Positions 17,801 to 25,876 of a DNA stretch of 64,000 nucleotides are shown here, piece after piece. The stretch lies in the NCBI RefSeq assembly GCF_014203545.1, contig NZ_JACHJG010000013.1, forward strand, positions 186,001 to 250,000. Direction: 5' to 3'. The notes under the pieces were generated by a model. That model saw only the letters and a program-made list of their open reading frames with translations, was not told the origin of the DNA and ran no database searches. Made by a program: the position numbers and the translations under genes. Numbering within the stretch: the first letter of the stretch is position 1; each line of letters opens with the position of its first letter. This DNA is from Streptomyces netropsis (GTDB taxonomy: Bacteria; Actinomycetota; Actinomycetes; Streptomycetales; Streptomycetaceae).

Positions 17801-18692
17801 CGACACCGCGCTCCTGGTCCTGACCGCCGTCCCCTTCCTCGCCTTCGGCATGCAGTCGTACGGCGGCGAAGTGGCCCTGCGGGTCTTCCTGTTCGCGCTG
17901 CCCGGCGCCTGCGTCCTCGCAGCCCTCGCGGTCTTCCCGCGCACGGGCGCGACACGCGGCCGTGCCGCCACGGGGCCGCTCGCCGCACTGCTGGCGGGGC
18001 TCGTCCTCATCTTCGGCTTCCTGGTGGCGCGTTGGGGCAACGAGCCCTTCGAGCGGGTACGGCCGGGTGAGGTCGCCGCGATGGAGTACGTGTACGAGCA
18101 CGACAGGCCGACCGTGCGGCTGCTGTGGATGAGCCAGGACCCCGTCAACAGCGTGACGCCCGCGATGCCGTGGGGCGCCCGTGACATGGAGCGGGTGACG
18201 TACGAACCGACGCAGGCGCCGCGCGATCCGGTCCTGGTGGACAGCCTGGTCGACGCGCTGCGGAAGGCCGGGCCCAACTCCTACCTCATGGTCAACCGCG
18301 GCCAGTCCGTGACCCTCCAGCTGGACGCGGGCTACGCCGTGAACTGGGAGCCGCGGCTGCTGCGCGCACTCGACCGGCGGCCCGAACTGCGCCGGGTGCT
18401 GTCCAACGACGACGCGGTGTTGTACGAACTGTCCCGGCAGTCCCCCGGCGAGGTCCCGGAGCCCCGGCCGGGCCCGGCCGGGCCGCGGGTGACGTGGACA
18501 CCGATGTCGGTGATCGGCGGGCTGGCGGCACTGGCGCTGATGGTGCTGCTCACGGCGCGGGAGCTGTCGCGGGTAGCGGCCCGGCCGGGCGTGCGGCAAC
18601 TGCGGTGGCTGCAGGGTTCGTACTGGTTCGCGCTGCCGCTGTTGGTACTGCTGCTGGTGTCGTTGGTCGTACGGCTCACGACGATGTCCTGA
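14850..18692 (+). CDS. Fused Wzx-like flippase and polytopic membrane polymerase/transferase-like protein
   Basis: A 1280-residue membrane protein with two large hydrophobic blocks. Residues about 30-440 look like a MATE/Wzx polysaccharide flippase with 12 or more helices (FALMLNTGISAVLGVGYWLI, YLVPVIVASQVSSTNNAYF, VFGQGYADAATPLLRWFAVG). A hydrophilic linker, about 450-625, is rich in Ala, Ser and Thr. Residues about 630-1280 are a second membrane domain with some 12 helices and a large soluble loop (TVRLLWMSQDPVNSVTP, ANRGQS-like MVNRGQSVTLQLD), reminiscent of GT-C or Wzy proteins but not firmly assigned. Flippase and polymerase functions are normally separate genes, so the fusion is unusual. 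GTG 14850 overlaps the deacetylase gene. Confidence 0.75.
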   Translation: MSDTSTRAEEREAQSPVSRRLRLPGRGGSSPLFRNAFALMLNTGISAVLGVGYWLIAARYYTPTAVGQGSAAIAAMKLLAGLTAITLTGALARFIPVAGRSTGRLVLRTYAGSSAVVAVAACVFLSTLDLWGPSYRSLHGLLPGLGFVVAVVAWSLLTLQDGVLTGLRSAFWVPVGNTVFSAAKLALLVALAAVLPASGVFTSWVVSIGVSVLPLGWLVFRRLAPRHALATAKTARPPTYREMGRFLAGDYTGSLFSLAVVYLVPVIVASQVSSTNNAYFYIATTIGGTVNLLAINMGASLTVEGSHDPARLAENCRAALRRMAKIMVPVCVLLFLLAPYVLRVFGQGYADAATPLLRWFAVGAALRVVMEVYFAVLRAQSRTAGLAYLQGLLCVLVLGLTLLLLPRLRLAGAGIAEVVSLAVIASISAVRLRRILKDASADSPPRAPGAAPDGDLADLAVHGDRRGFRQGFRHGRGAAAGAERDGGGYGTRWALRAALDADTMPLGVRLDFDHLERRPDLRHTPEAVPMSSAVPTEPDEPRTAAAASAPASVAAAASGGTSAASAAAPSTGPTGTSSASTAASVSAASDVSALPEGSGTPPTVVARTLPGARRPWWRGPEAGIWLLFGAALALYWVPLRSLGESDLDGMGGLGLVSVLPVATVLGAALLVVSFASALWLDRPRRGLLTAVLLLTVVSLHAVPAVLEDQPRFATAWQHLGFLDYIDRSGTAAPDLDARWSWPGFFALAALAARACGLSDLTEVLRWWPLTVQLLCLAPLALLLRAVRASWRAKWTAVWLFALCGWVGQDYFSPQALNYFIYLLFVAVLLVWFRWPRQLGGKLLPGEAEVAPAGRRQQGVLLALLIALFAASVASHQLTPFVMLGVLTVLVLTRRSTLTGLPLLCGVMLAVWVGFLAEPYWSGHFDELFGGLGSLGGNVSSSVSGRIEGGSSTHKLVLYTRVALAGGVLAFAAFGWWRRRRSGRADTALLVLTAVPFLAFGMQSYGGEVALRVFLFALPGACVLAALAVFPRTGATRGRAATGPLAALLAGLVLIFGFLVARWGNEPFERVRPGEVAAMEYVYEHDRPTVRLLWMSQDPVNSVTPAMPWGARDMERVTYEPTQAPRDPVLVDSLVDALRKAGPNSYLMVNRGQSVTLQLDAGYAVNWEPRLLRALDRRPELRRVLSNDDAVLYELSRQSPGEVPEPRPGPAGPRVTWTPMSVIGGLAALALMVLLTARELSRVAARPGVRQLRWLQGSYWFALPLLVLLLVSLVVRLTTMS

Positions 18693-18698
18693 CGGGCG

Positions 18699-18746
18699 CC
18701 GGGCGCCGGTGAGGTGGGCCGGCGTCCGTCTCACCGGCACCCGGCG
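18699..18746. terminator. Terminator hairpin between convergent genes
   Basis: GCCGGGCGCCGGTGAG (18699-18714) pairs with CTCACCGGCACCCGGC (18731-18746) with one G-T wobble and a 16-base loop. It separates the end of the glycan operon from the convergent glycoside hydrolase gene. Confidence 0.7.
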
Positions 18747-18768
18747 GTGCAGCGTCCCCGCGCCCCGG

Positions 18769-20127
18769 CTACGACTCCCAGCGGACCTCGTACGCCTTCA
18801 GGTCGAAGCGGCGGCCGTCCACCCGGGTCGATACGGCCCGGTTCTGGGTGTTGACGACCAGCAGCGTCCTGTCCGTCGCGAGCGCGCGGACGCGTGAGCT
18901 GTCGTCGATGTCGACCTCGCGGTAGTCCGCACCGGGCGGGAAGTCCTTGGCGAACCGGGTCAGCAGCTTCATCATCGGCAGCTCCTTCCCCCCGCCGGCC
19001 AGTTCGGTGCTGCGCCACAGACAGCCGGGGCAGTCGGCGCTCTTCTCCTGCGGGTTCCAGTAGAAGGCCGCGGAGGCGCCCGAGCCGGCCAGCTGCATCA
19101 TCGCGGTGGCCTGGACGGCGAGACGGTGCTGTTCGGTCCACCCCCTTCGGTCGTCATTGCCGTCGGCGGGCTCCACGTACCACTCGGCCCACCAGACCGG
19201 CAGCCCGGTGGTCTTCCTGAGCCAGGTCGTGACATCGGCGAACTTGGCGGTGGCGCCGAATTCGTCGGGGTGGAACTGATCGCTCTCGCGCGTATAGCTG
19301 GAGCCGTCGACCACGACGAAGTCGGCTCCGGCCTTGTGCTTGTTCCAGTACGTGACGGCGTCGACGGACCGCTGGTCGACGACCCCCCAGGGGCCTCTCA
19401 GCGACGACGCGTTGGCCTTGGATCCGGGGGCCTCGCTGTCCATGACGACGTACGGGCCGCCGACGAGGTTGTTCTTGTTCTGCTTCTTCAGTTCGGCGTG
19501 GACAAGGTTGTACAGCTCCGTATAGCCCTCGTAGTCCCAGCGGTTCTTGGATTCGTCGAAGAAACCCTTGAGTTCGTTCCAGACGATGAAATGACGTACG
19601 TCCGGATAGCGCTTGGCCACCACTCCGGCGAGTTTCGCGAAATCTTTGTAATATTTACGGTCGGGCGCCGTCTCCAATGATTTCTGGGACCAGTCGGTCC
19701 GCTGCCCGCCGCCCTTCATCCAGTCGGGGGCGCAGCACAGCGTGAGCACCGGCGTCCCGGCCGTTCTTCGCATCAGCGCGACACGCCGGTCCAGGTCGGC
19801 GAAGTTGTACGCGCCGGGCTTGGGCTCGGGGTTGTCCACCCCCCAGCCCATGATGTGCTGGTTCTGCGACAGGGGGCCGGCGGCGAGGAGCCGGCCGGCG
19901 GCCTTGCGGGCATCGGCGTCGCCGTGGTCGGCGCTGTACTGCGTGTGCGTGAACCCCCAGCCGACGGCCGCGTCCCGGCGGGTGTCCGCGTCACCGCCGC
20001 GCGGCTGGAGGACGCCGCCGCACATGGCCACCAGCAGCGCGAGCACGAGCAGGGTGAGACCGAGCAGTGCGGTGAATCCCCACCGACCCGCCCGGGACAA
20101 CCGCCTGCTCGTCTCATGACGTCCCAT
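18769..20127 (-). CDS. Membrane-anchored glycoside hydrolase, GH39/beta-xylosidase-like
   Basis: A 452-residue protein with an N-terminal signal anchor (basic MGRHETSRRLSRAGRW, then a hydrophobic run LLGLTLLVLALLVAMCGGVL that could also be a lipoprotein-like signal). The rest resembles a TIM-barrel glycosidase of the GH39 type. Candidate acid/base Glu lies in FIVWNELKGFFDE and the candidate nucleophile Glu in LPVWWAEWYVEP. Other family-like stretches are VLTLCCAPDWM and YKDFAKLAGVVAKRYPDV. It probably trims a surface or environmental polysaccharide outside the cell. It converges on the glycan operon, so it may act on its product. ATG 20127 was chosen; no good Shine-Dalgarno was seen. Confidence 0.78.
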   Translation of the reverse strand: MGRHETSRRLSRAGRWGFTALLGLTLLVLALLVAMCGGVLQPRGGDADTRRDAAVGWGFTHTQYSADHGDADARKAAGRLLAAGPLSQNQHIMGWGVDNPEPKPGAYNFADLDRRVALMRRTAGTPVLTLCCAPDWMKGGGQRTDWSQKSLETAPDRKYYKDFAKLAGVVAKRYPDVRHFIVWNELKGFFDESKNRWDYEGYTELYNLVHAELKKQNKNNLVGGPYVVMDSEAPGSKANASSLRGPWGVVDQRSVDAVTYWNKHKAGADFVVVDGSSYTRESDQFHPDEFGATAKFADVTTWLRKTTGLPVWWAEWYVEPADGNDDRRGWTEQHRLAVQATAMMQLAGSGASAAFYWNPQEKSADCPGCLWRSTELAGGGKELPMMKLLTRFAKDFPPGADYREVDIDDSSRVRALATDRTLLVVNTQNRAVSTRVDGRRFDLKAYEVRWES

Positions 20128-20202
20128 CACCGGCCAGAGTATCGGCGCGGGAATCGGTGTGCGGCGATTTACCGGGTAACTACGACGGAACCGGGGAAAA
20201 CC

Positions 20203-21387
20203 ATGGTGCGCACGGGCGGCCCGTGCCGGATCATGGGCGGCATGTGTGCCGACCGCCCCGCTGCCAGGAGGCAGGCCCTGCCCGCCGAACCGGACACCAC
20301 CCCGACGGAGAAGTCCCTGCCCATCCGGCTGAACGTGGATGACAGCGACTCACCGTCCGACGTCATCGACGCCCTCTTCCTCGGCCGGTTCGCCACCGGC
20401 GAGCAGCCGTACGCGCACAGCCACTCCGTGGACCGCGTCAAGACCGGGGTGACGCTGCTGCCACCGTCCGCCCGCGTGGTGCGCGCCGCGCGGGACGACG
20501 ACCGCAGCGCGACCCTCGCGGAGGGCGACGGCTGGACGCTGCTGATCTCCCGCTGGAGCCGGGGCGCGGACGTGTCGGTGACGGCGGCCACGGACGAGCT
20601 GGCCAAGAAGGTGCTGGACCAGGCGGTCTCGGGCGCGGAGGACGAGCCCGAGCCCCAGCCCGAGCACGTCACCATGGGCTTCTGGTACGTCTCCCCGCGG
20701 CGCGGCCCGCACCGCACCACCCGGCAGATCTCCGCCGGTACGTGGGAGGAGGTGCGTCCGAACTACACCGCGCCGGTGGCGGACGCCATGGACCGGCTGA
20801 TGAAGATCACCCCGGATGACATCGCCGGCCGCCTGCTGCTCCTGCACGGCCCGCCGGGCACGGGCAAGACCTCCGCGCTGCGCACCCTGGCCCGCTCGTG
20901 GCGGGACTGGTGCCAGGTGGACTGCGTGCTCGACCCGGAGCGGCTGTTCAACGACGTCGGCTATCTGATGGACATCGCGATCGGTGAGGACGACGGCACG
21001 GCGAAGGGCCGTTGGCGGCTGCTGCTCCTGGAGGACTGCGACGAGCTGATCCGGGGCGAGGCCAAACACACCGCCGGGCAGGCGCTGTCGCGGCTGCTGA
21101 ACCTCACGGACGGTCTGCTCGGCCAGGGCCGCAACGTCCTCGTCGGCGTGACCACCAACGAGGACCTGGAGCGGCTGCACCCCGCCGTCGTACGTCCCGG
21201 CCGCTGTCTCGCCCGGATCGAGGTGGGCTCGCTGACCCGCCCGGAGGCGGTCAACTGGCTCGGCAGGGAGGAGGGCGTCGGCCGGGAGGGGGCGACGCTC
21301 GCGGAGCTGTTCGCGCTGCGGCGGGGCAGCGGTCCCGCGTCGGTGCCCGCGCAGCACGACGGGGCGGACTCGGGGCTCTATCTGTAG
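20203..21387 (+). CDS. AAA-family ATPase with N-terminal DUF5925-like domain
   Basis: A 394-residue protein. The N-terminal half (about 40-190) is a domain often seen in actinobacterial AAA proteins. The C-terminal ATPase core has Walker A LLLHGPPGTGKTSAL near residue 217, Walker B RLLLLEDCDELI, sensor-1 VLVGVTTNEDL and an arginine finger region PAVVRPGRCLARI. Such proteins remodel protein or nucleic acid complexes, and no client is evident here. ATG 20203 is used, with GGGGAA seven bases upstream; ATG 20233 and 20242 are alternatives. It is divergent from the glycoside hydrolase gene. Confidence 0.8.
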   Translation: MVRTGGPCRIMGGMCADRPAARRQALPAEPDTTPTEKSLPIRLNVDDSDSPSDVIDALFLGRFATGEQPYAHSHSVDRVKTGVTLLPPSARVVRAARDDDRSATLAEGDGWTLLISRWSRGADVSVTAATDELAKKVLDQAVSGAEDEPEPQPEHVTMGFWYVSPRRGPHRTTRQISAGTWEEVRPNYTAPVADAMDRLMKITPDDIAGRLLLLHGPPGTGKTSALRTLARSWRDWCQVDCVLDPERLFNDVGYLMDIAIGEDDGTAKGRWRLLLLEDCDELIRGEAKHTAGQALSRLLNLTDGLLGQGRNVLVGVTTNEDLERLHPAVVRPGRCLARIEVGSLTRPEAVNWLGREEGVGREGATLAELFALRRGSGPASVPAQHDGADSGLYL

Positions 21388-21411
21388 ACCGGCCCCGGGG
21401 GCAGGGCCGGT
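21388..21411. terminator. Short hairpin between convergent genes
   Basis: ACCGGCCC (21388-21395) and GGGCCGGT (21404-21411) form an 8-bp stem with an 8-base loop, directly after the AAA ATPase stop codon and before the convergent GntR gene end. Confidence 0.6.
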
Positions 21412-21417
21412 CGGGCT

Positions 21418-21804
21418 CTACCGCTGGTCCCCGCCGTCGTACGCGGCGCGCAGCGCGTCCTCGACGGCGGCGAGCGCGGCCGCCCGGTCCAGACCCAGCC
21501 GGTGGGCGCGCTGGGCGAAGGCCTGGGCGGCCGCGGCCGCCTCCCGGTCGGCGGCGTCGCCGGGGGCCGCGATGAAGGTGCCGTTGCGGCCCCGGGTCTC
21601 GATCACCCCGTCCGCTTCGAGCGCGCGGTAGGCCTTGGCCACGGTGTTGGCGGCCAGGCCCAGCTCTTCGGCGAAGCCCCGTACGGTCGGGAGTTTGTAG
21701 CCCACGGGGAGCGCGCCGGAGCGGGCCCGGTCGGCGATGCGGGCGCGGATCTGCTCGTAGGGCGGTTCGGCCGCGTCCGGGTCGACGGTCAGTTGCAAGG
21801 CCAC
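21418..21804 (-). CDS. Short GntR-family (YtrA-type) transcriptional regulator
   Basis: A 128-residue regulator with an N-terminal winged-helix domain (EPPYEQIRARIADRARSG, LPTVRGFAEELGLAANTVAK, wing GVIETRGRNGTFIA) and a short helical tail of about 45 residues. This is the architecture of YtrA-subfamily GntR proteins. These usually repress neighbouring membrane-protein or transporter genes. The start is GTG 21804 with GGAG eight bases upstream. It lies 89 bp downstream of asnB on the same strand and could be co-transcribed with it. An operator candidate is the TAGATG-N7-CATCTA repeat upstream of asnB, but the link is only positional. Confidence 0.85.
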   Translation of the reverse strand: MALQLTVDPDAAEPPYEQIRARIADRARSGALPVGYKLPTVRGFAEELGLAANTVAKAYRALEADGVIETRGRNGTFIAAPGDAADREAAAAAQAFAQRAHRLGLDRAAALAAVEDALRAAYDGGDQR

Positions 21805-21893
21805 GGTGGGACTCCTGGCTGGGCGAGGTGGTGCCACCCATTGTGCGCCTCGGAGACCCACCGTGCCCGGTCCTCGGGCAATGCCCGGCCCTG

Positions 21894-23753
21894 CTACACC
21901 TCCAGGGTCGTGTCGTGGGTGCGCAGCCAGGAGTCGATGCCGAGGACCAGTTCCGTACCGGTCCGGAAGGACTCGCCCGCGTCGTCGGCGAGCGCCTGCG
22001 CGACGGTCCCGGTGTCGAGCAGCGGGCGTACGGGCGCGTCCCGGTCGGCCATGACCCGCTTCAGCTCGGTGCGGAGGGCGGCCGCGTAGCGCGGGTCCTG
22101 GGTGCTCGGGTAGGGGCTCTTCACCCGGTCGGCGACGATGTCGGGCAGCGTGTCGCGGGTGGCGGCGCGCAGCAGGGACTTCTCCCGGCCGTCGAAGGTC
22201 TTCATCGCCCAGGGGGTGTTGAAGACGTATTCGACCAGGCGGTGGTCGCAGAACGGCACCCGGACCTCGAGGCCGACGGCCATGCTGGCGCGGTCCTTGC
22301 GGTCGAGGAGGAGGTTCACGAACCGGGTCAGGTGCAGGTACGAGACCTCGCGCATGCGCCGCTCCCGGCCGCTCTCGCCGGCCAGCCGGGGCACCTCGGC
22401 GAGGGCTTCGCGGTAGCGCGCGTCCCGGTAGGCGTCCACGTCGAGCTTGCCGAGGAAGCCCGGGTCGAGGAGGGCGACACGGCCGCCGCTGCGCGGGCCC
22501 GAGAAGCGGTCGGCGATGCCGGCCGCGATCCACGGGAAGGTGTCGGCCGCCACGAGCTCGGGGTCGTGGAACCAGTGGTAGCCGCCGAAGAGTTCGTCGG
22601 CGGACTCGCCGGAGAGGGCCACGGTGGACTGTTCGCGGATCGCCTTGAACAGCAGGTAGAGCGAGGTGTCGCCGTCGCCGAAGGCCAGCGGCAGATCGCG
22701 GGCGGACTGGACCGCCGCGCGATGGGCCGGGTCCATCAGGGCGGCGGTGTCGAGGACGATGTCGGAATGGTCGGAGCCCACGTGCGCCGCGAGGGCGTGC
22801 GCGTACGGGCCGTCGGGGGTGGGCCGCATCTGGTCGGGGGTGAAGTTCTCGGTGTGGCCGGCGAAGTCGACGGAGAACGAACGCACCGGGCCGCGGCCCG
22901 CGTCGGCCAGGCCCTTCGCCGCGAGCGCGGTGATGGCGGAGGAGTCGAGCCCGCCGGAGAGCAGGGTGCACAGCGGGACGTCGGCGATGAGCTGGCGGGC
23001 GACGATGTCGTCGAGCAGCTCGCGTATGTGGCGGACGGTGGCGCCCAGGTCGTCGGTGTGCTCCCGCGCCTCCAGCGCCCAGTAGCGCCGGACGGTGAGG
23101 CCGTCGCGGCGGATGCGCGCGAGGTGGCCGGGGCGCAGTTCGTACATGCCCTTGTAGACGGCGTGGCCGGGGGTCTTGGTGTTCGATATCAGCTCGGCGA
23201 GGCCCTCGGCGTCCACGGCGGGGCGGACGGCGGGGTGGGCGAGGATGCCCTTGGCCTCCGAGGCGAAGAGCACGCCGTCGGGGGTGGGGTGGTAGTAAAG
23301 CGGCTTGACGCCCATGCGGTCGCGGACCAGGAGGAGTTCCTCGGTGCGCGGGTCCCAGATCGCGAAGGCGTACATGCCGTTGAGACGCTCGGCGAACGCG
23401 TCGCCCCATTCGAGATAGGCGTGCAGGACGACTTCGGTGTCGCTGGAGGTGCGGAACGCATGGCCCAGGGCCTCGAGTTCGGCCCGCAGCTCACGGTAGT
23501 TGTAGACCTCGCCGCTGTAGGTGGTGGCGAGGAGGGTGCGGCCGTCGCGCTCGACGAGCATCGGCTGCTTGCCGCCCTCGATGTCGATGACGGCCAGTCG
23601 GCGGTGGCCCAAAGCGGCGTGGGTGTCCAGCCAGACGCCTCCGGCGTCCGGGCCGCGGCACACCATCGTCTCGGTCATCGCATCGAGCGTGCGGCGCGTG
23701 GTGGGGGTATTGAGGTCCTGGTCGTAGGAGATCCATCCGGTGATCCCGCACAT
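21894..23753 (-). CDS. asnB: Asparagine synthase (glutamine-hydrolysing)
   Basis: A 619-residue enzyme making asparagine from aspartate, ATP and glutamine. The start is placed at ATG 23753 so that Cys2 of MCGITGW becomes the N-terminal glutaminase nucleophile; an upstream in-frame ATG at 23819 would bury it. The class II glutamine amidotransferase domain spans about 1-210 (RRLAVIDIEGG, YSGEVYNYRELRAELE). The synthetase domain holds the PPi-loop LLSGGLDSSAITAL and FSGESADELFGGYHWF-type region (ALSGESADELFGGYHW). It resembles paralogues that amidate other carboxylates, so a specialised substrate cannot be excluded. GGAG lies ten bases upstream. Confidence 0.94.
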   Translation of the reverse strand: MCGITGWISYDQDLNTPTTRRTLDAMTETMVCRGPDAGGVWLDTHAALGHRRLAVIDIEGGKQPMLVERDGRTLLATTYSGEVYNYRELRAELEALGHAFRTSSDTEVVLHAYLEWGDAFAERLNGMYAFAIWDPRTEELLLVRDRMGVKPLYYHPTPDGVLFASEAKGILAHPAVRPAVDAEGLAELISNTKTPGHAVYKGMYELRPGHLARIRRDGLTVRRYWALEAREHTDDLGATVRHIRELLDDIVARQLIADVPLCTLLSGGLDSSAITALAAKGLADAGRGPVRSFSVDFAGHTENFTPDQMRPTPDGPYAHALAAHVGSDHSDIVLDTAALMDPAHRAAVQSARDLPLAFGDGDTSLYLLFKAIREQSTVALSGESADELFGGYHWFHDPELVAADTFPWIAAGIADRFSGPRSGGRVALLDPGFLGKLDVDAYRDARYREALAEVPRLAGESGRERRMREVSYLHLTRFVNLLLDRKDRASMAVGLEVRVPFCDHRLVEYVFNTPWAMKTFDGREKSLLRAATRDTLPDIVADRVKSPYPSTQDPRYAAALRTELKRVMADRDAPVRPLLDTGTVAQALADDAGESFRTGTELVLGIDSWLRTHDTTLEV

Positions 23754-23869
23754 GGTCGCGGTCTCCTTCTCGGTAGGCCGCCCGGGTGGCCCGGGTTCGG
23801 CTGTGCCCTCGTCGATCACGGTCCGCGACGATTCACGAGCGGATCGCGATGATCACCGTACGCCCAATC

Positions 23870-23888
23870 TAGATGCATGCACCATCTA
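23870..23888. promoter_or_regulatory. Inverted repeat TAGATG-N7-CATCTA upstream of asnB
   Basis: A perfect 6-bp inverted repeat in an AT-rich patch unusual for this genome, 117 bp before the asnB start codon. It is placed as an operator would be; the GntR regulator downstream of asnB is one candidate binder. Confidence 0.45.
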
Positions 23889-24671
23889 AGATCGTTTCCA
23901 ACCCCGGGAAACCGGCCAACGCGTTCACAGGCCGCCGTGAAGTGCGGCCCACCGCCCTTCCGTTGACGACCACCATGCCCTGACCGGTGATCGGTCGAGC
24001 GGCCCGCGCGCCCGCGGAGCAGCGGTTCGGGCCGCCGGTCACCGAGCCGGGCGGAGGGAGGTTCGGCACGGCCCGGGCGACGTGCGGACCGCCGGCCGCG
24101 GGCGCAACCTGTCCGGATGACGGGGCGGCACGGGGCGTTCCGGGGCCGCGAGCTGGCCGAAACCGTAGGCCCCGACAGCGCCCGTCCGGCCCTGAAAGGG
24201 GGCCGTCCGCCCGTCGCACACCAGGCCGGAGTCGGCCGGGGCAGCCGGGACTTGCGGGGCCCCGGGGCTCGAAACCACCCCCGAACCCGCCCGACCTGCG
24301 GCTTTAGAGAGGCGTCGAAAAGGTGGCTCTTCCCTGGCACCCCCTGGCACGGTGGGTCTTGCCGCCGGGCCGGGCGGGGGGACCCGGCCCGCGGCACCGG
24401 GCCGAGCCGCGGCAAGGAAGCCGTCGTGAACGCAGCCGGACGACCCGATCTCCTTCCGGTCCGGGTGTCGCCGTGACCCCGCCGGGGCGCGACTCGCCCC
24501 CGGCGCGCAGGGGACGCCGGGGGCGGCCGAGGGGCAGGCCGGGGCGGCGGCGAGCACACCGTCCGGCTGCCCCTGCGGCACCGGCGGCGGGAGGGCGAGG
24601 GCCGGATCGTGGTCACCGGCCCGGTCACGGGGCGTGCCGTGACGGCCGGCTCCCGGACCCCAGCCGTCCGG

Positions 24672-24698
24672 AAAGTGTACAGAAAGTGACCAAAAGTC
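24672..24698 (+). promoter_or_regulatory. Three phased direct repeats AAAGTG/AAAGTG/AAAGTC
   Basis: AAAGTG at 24672 and 24683 and AAAGTC at 24693 are spaced 11 and 10 bp, one helical turn apart, about 130 bp before the ArsR-like gene. This spacing suits a regulator binding one DNA face. Confidence 0.35.
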
Positions 24699-24823
24699 AA
24701 CCCAGAGCAACCCTATGGGTGTGCCGGGCGTCCCATCCAGCAAGGGGGACACACGGACACGCCTGGCAACCGCGGCCACCGCCGTGGGAGCGCGAGGCAT
24801 CCCGAGCCACGAGGGACGCCGCC

Positions 24824-25843
24824 ATGACGCTGCGCATCCATTTCACCAGCGAGGATCTGACCCGCATCACGATCGCCCAGTACCCGGATCCGCTGTGGGA
24901 GGTGCTGCTGAGCCTGCACATGCTGCAGAGCACCGACGCGGCGCCCGTGTTCGCCCGCTGGCGCCGCCAGGTCCGCGCCGATCCGGGCACGGTCGACCGA
25001 CGGCTGCTGGACCTCGCGCCCCCTGTCGGCTACTCCCCCGACTTCCTCACCCCCGCCGCCGCGGCCGACGGGCTGGAGAACGGCATCGACGCGCTGCGCT
25101 CGACCCCCCGCGTCCGGCTGCGCAAGGATCTGACGGAGCTGTCGGCCACCCGGCCGCCGGCCCGCTGGACCCGGCTGCTCGGGGACGGCGACCGGGACAC
25201 CCTCGACGGTCTGGCGCAGGCGGTGCGCGACTACCACCGGGCGGTGCTGCTGCCGCACTGGGCGCATATCCAGGGCCGGCTGGGCGCCGACCGCTCGGTG
25301 CGCACCCGTGCCCTGCTCACCGGCGGCAGCGCGCGACTGCTGCCCACGCTGCACCCCGCGCTGTGCTGGAGCCCGCCGGTGCTGGAGCTGCGCGGACCGC
25401 ACGTGCGGGGCGACCTCCATCTCGACGGACGCGGCCTGCGGCTCGTCCCCTCGTTCTTCTGCTGGCCCACGCCGACGCTGCTGCGCGACCGGGAGCTCAC
25501 GCCCGTGCTGGTCTACCCCATCGCCCACGATCTGCGCTGGCTCGGCGAGCGGGAGCCCCGGCCGGCCTCGGGGCGGGCGCTGGCGGCCCTGCTGGGGATG
25601 CGCAGGGCCGCGGTCCTGGAGACCGTCGCGGGCGGGGCGGGCTGTACGACCGGCGAGGTGGCCCGCCGGGTGGGCATCTCGCCCGCCACCGTCAGCCATC
25701 ACACCTCCGTGCTGCGCCAGGCCGGGCTGATCGGCACCCGGCGCGTCGGGGAGACCGTCCTGCACACCGCCACCGGGCTGGGCGTGGACCTCCTCAACGG
25801 CGACTCCTGCCTGGCCGTCGGACAGCCCACCGGCCTGGCGTGA
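24824..25843 (+). CDS. ArsR-like winged-helix regulator with long N-terminal domain
   Basis: A 339-residue protein. The N-terminal ~240 residues (MTLRIHFTSEDLTRITIAQY, HWAHIQGRLGADR) form a domain common in actinobacterial regulators of the DUF5937 type. The C-terminal ~75 residues are an ArsR-like winged helix (CTTGEVARRVGISPATVSHH, TSVLRQAGLIGTRRVGETVL). There are no obvious metal-binding Cys/His clusters, so metal sensing is unlikely. The start is ATG 24824 with GAGGGA upstream; earlier in-frame codons lack family similarity. It converges on the siderophore operon but need not regulate it. The target is unknown. Confidence 0.85.
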   Translation: MTLRIHFTSEDLTRITIAQYPDPLWEVLLSLHMLQSTDAAPVFARWRRQVRADPGTVDRRLLDLAPPVGYSPDFLTPAAAADGLENGIDALRSTPRVRLRKDLTELSATRPPARWTRLLGDGDRDTLDGLAQAVRDYHRAVLLPHWAHIQGRLGADRSVRTRALLTGGSARLLPTLHPALCWSPPVLELRGPHVRGDLHLDGRGLRLVPSFFCWPTPTLLRDRELTPVLVYPIAHDLRWLGEREPRPASGRALAALLGMRRAAVLETVAGGAGCTTGEVARRVGISPATVSHHTSVLRQAGLIGTRRVGETVLHTATGLGVDLLNGDSCLAVGQPTGLA

Positions 25844-25876
25844 CCCCCGCCCGGGGGCGGTCGGGCCAAGGCCCCC

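Larger units (their letters stand above)
23754..24823. other. Long intergenic region upstream of asnB and the ArsR-like gene
   Basis: 1070 bp between two divergent genes. Near asnB it holds the inverted repeat TAGATG-N7-CATCTA; near the regulator gene it holds three phased AAAGT[G/C] repeats. Open frames of 100-290 codons exist on both strands, but they overlap one another, have Arg/Pro/Ala-rich chance composition and lack ribosome sites, so no gene is called. The length suggests a lost gene or two complex promoters. Confidence 0.5.

Noticed and set aside
15618..18740. 1040-codon minus-strand frame opposite the flippase fusion gene
   Set aside because: Arg/Gln/His-rich antisense shadow; the plus-strand frame has membrane-protein composition and operon overlaps.
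23816..24800. Overlapping frames of 100-290 codons in the asnB upstream gap
   Set aside because: They overlap on both strands, lack start signals and have chance-like Arg/Pro/Ala composition.
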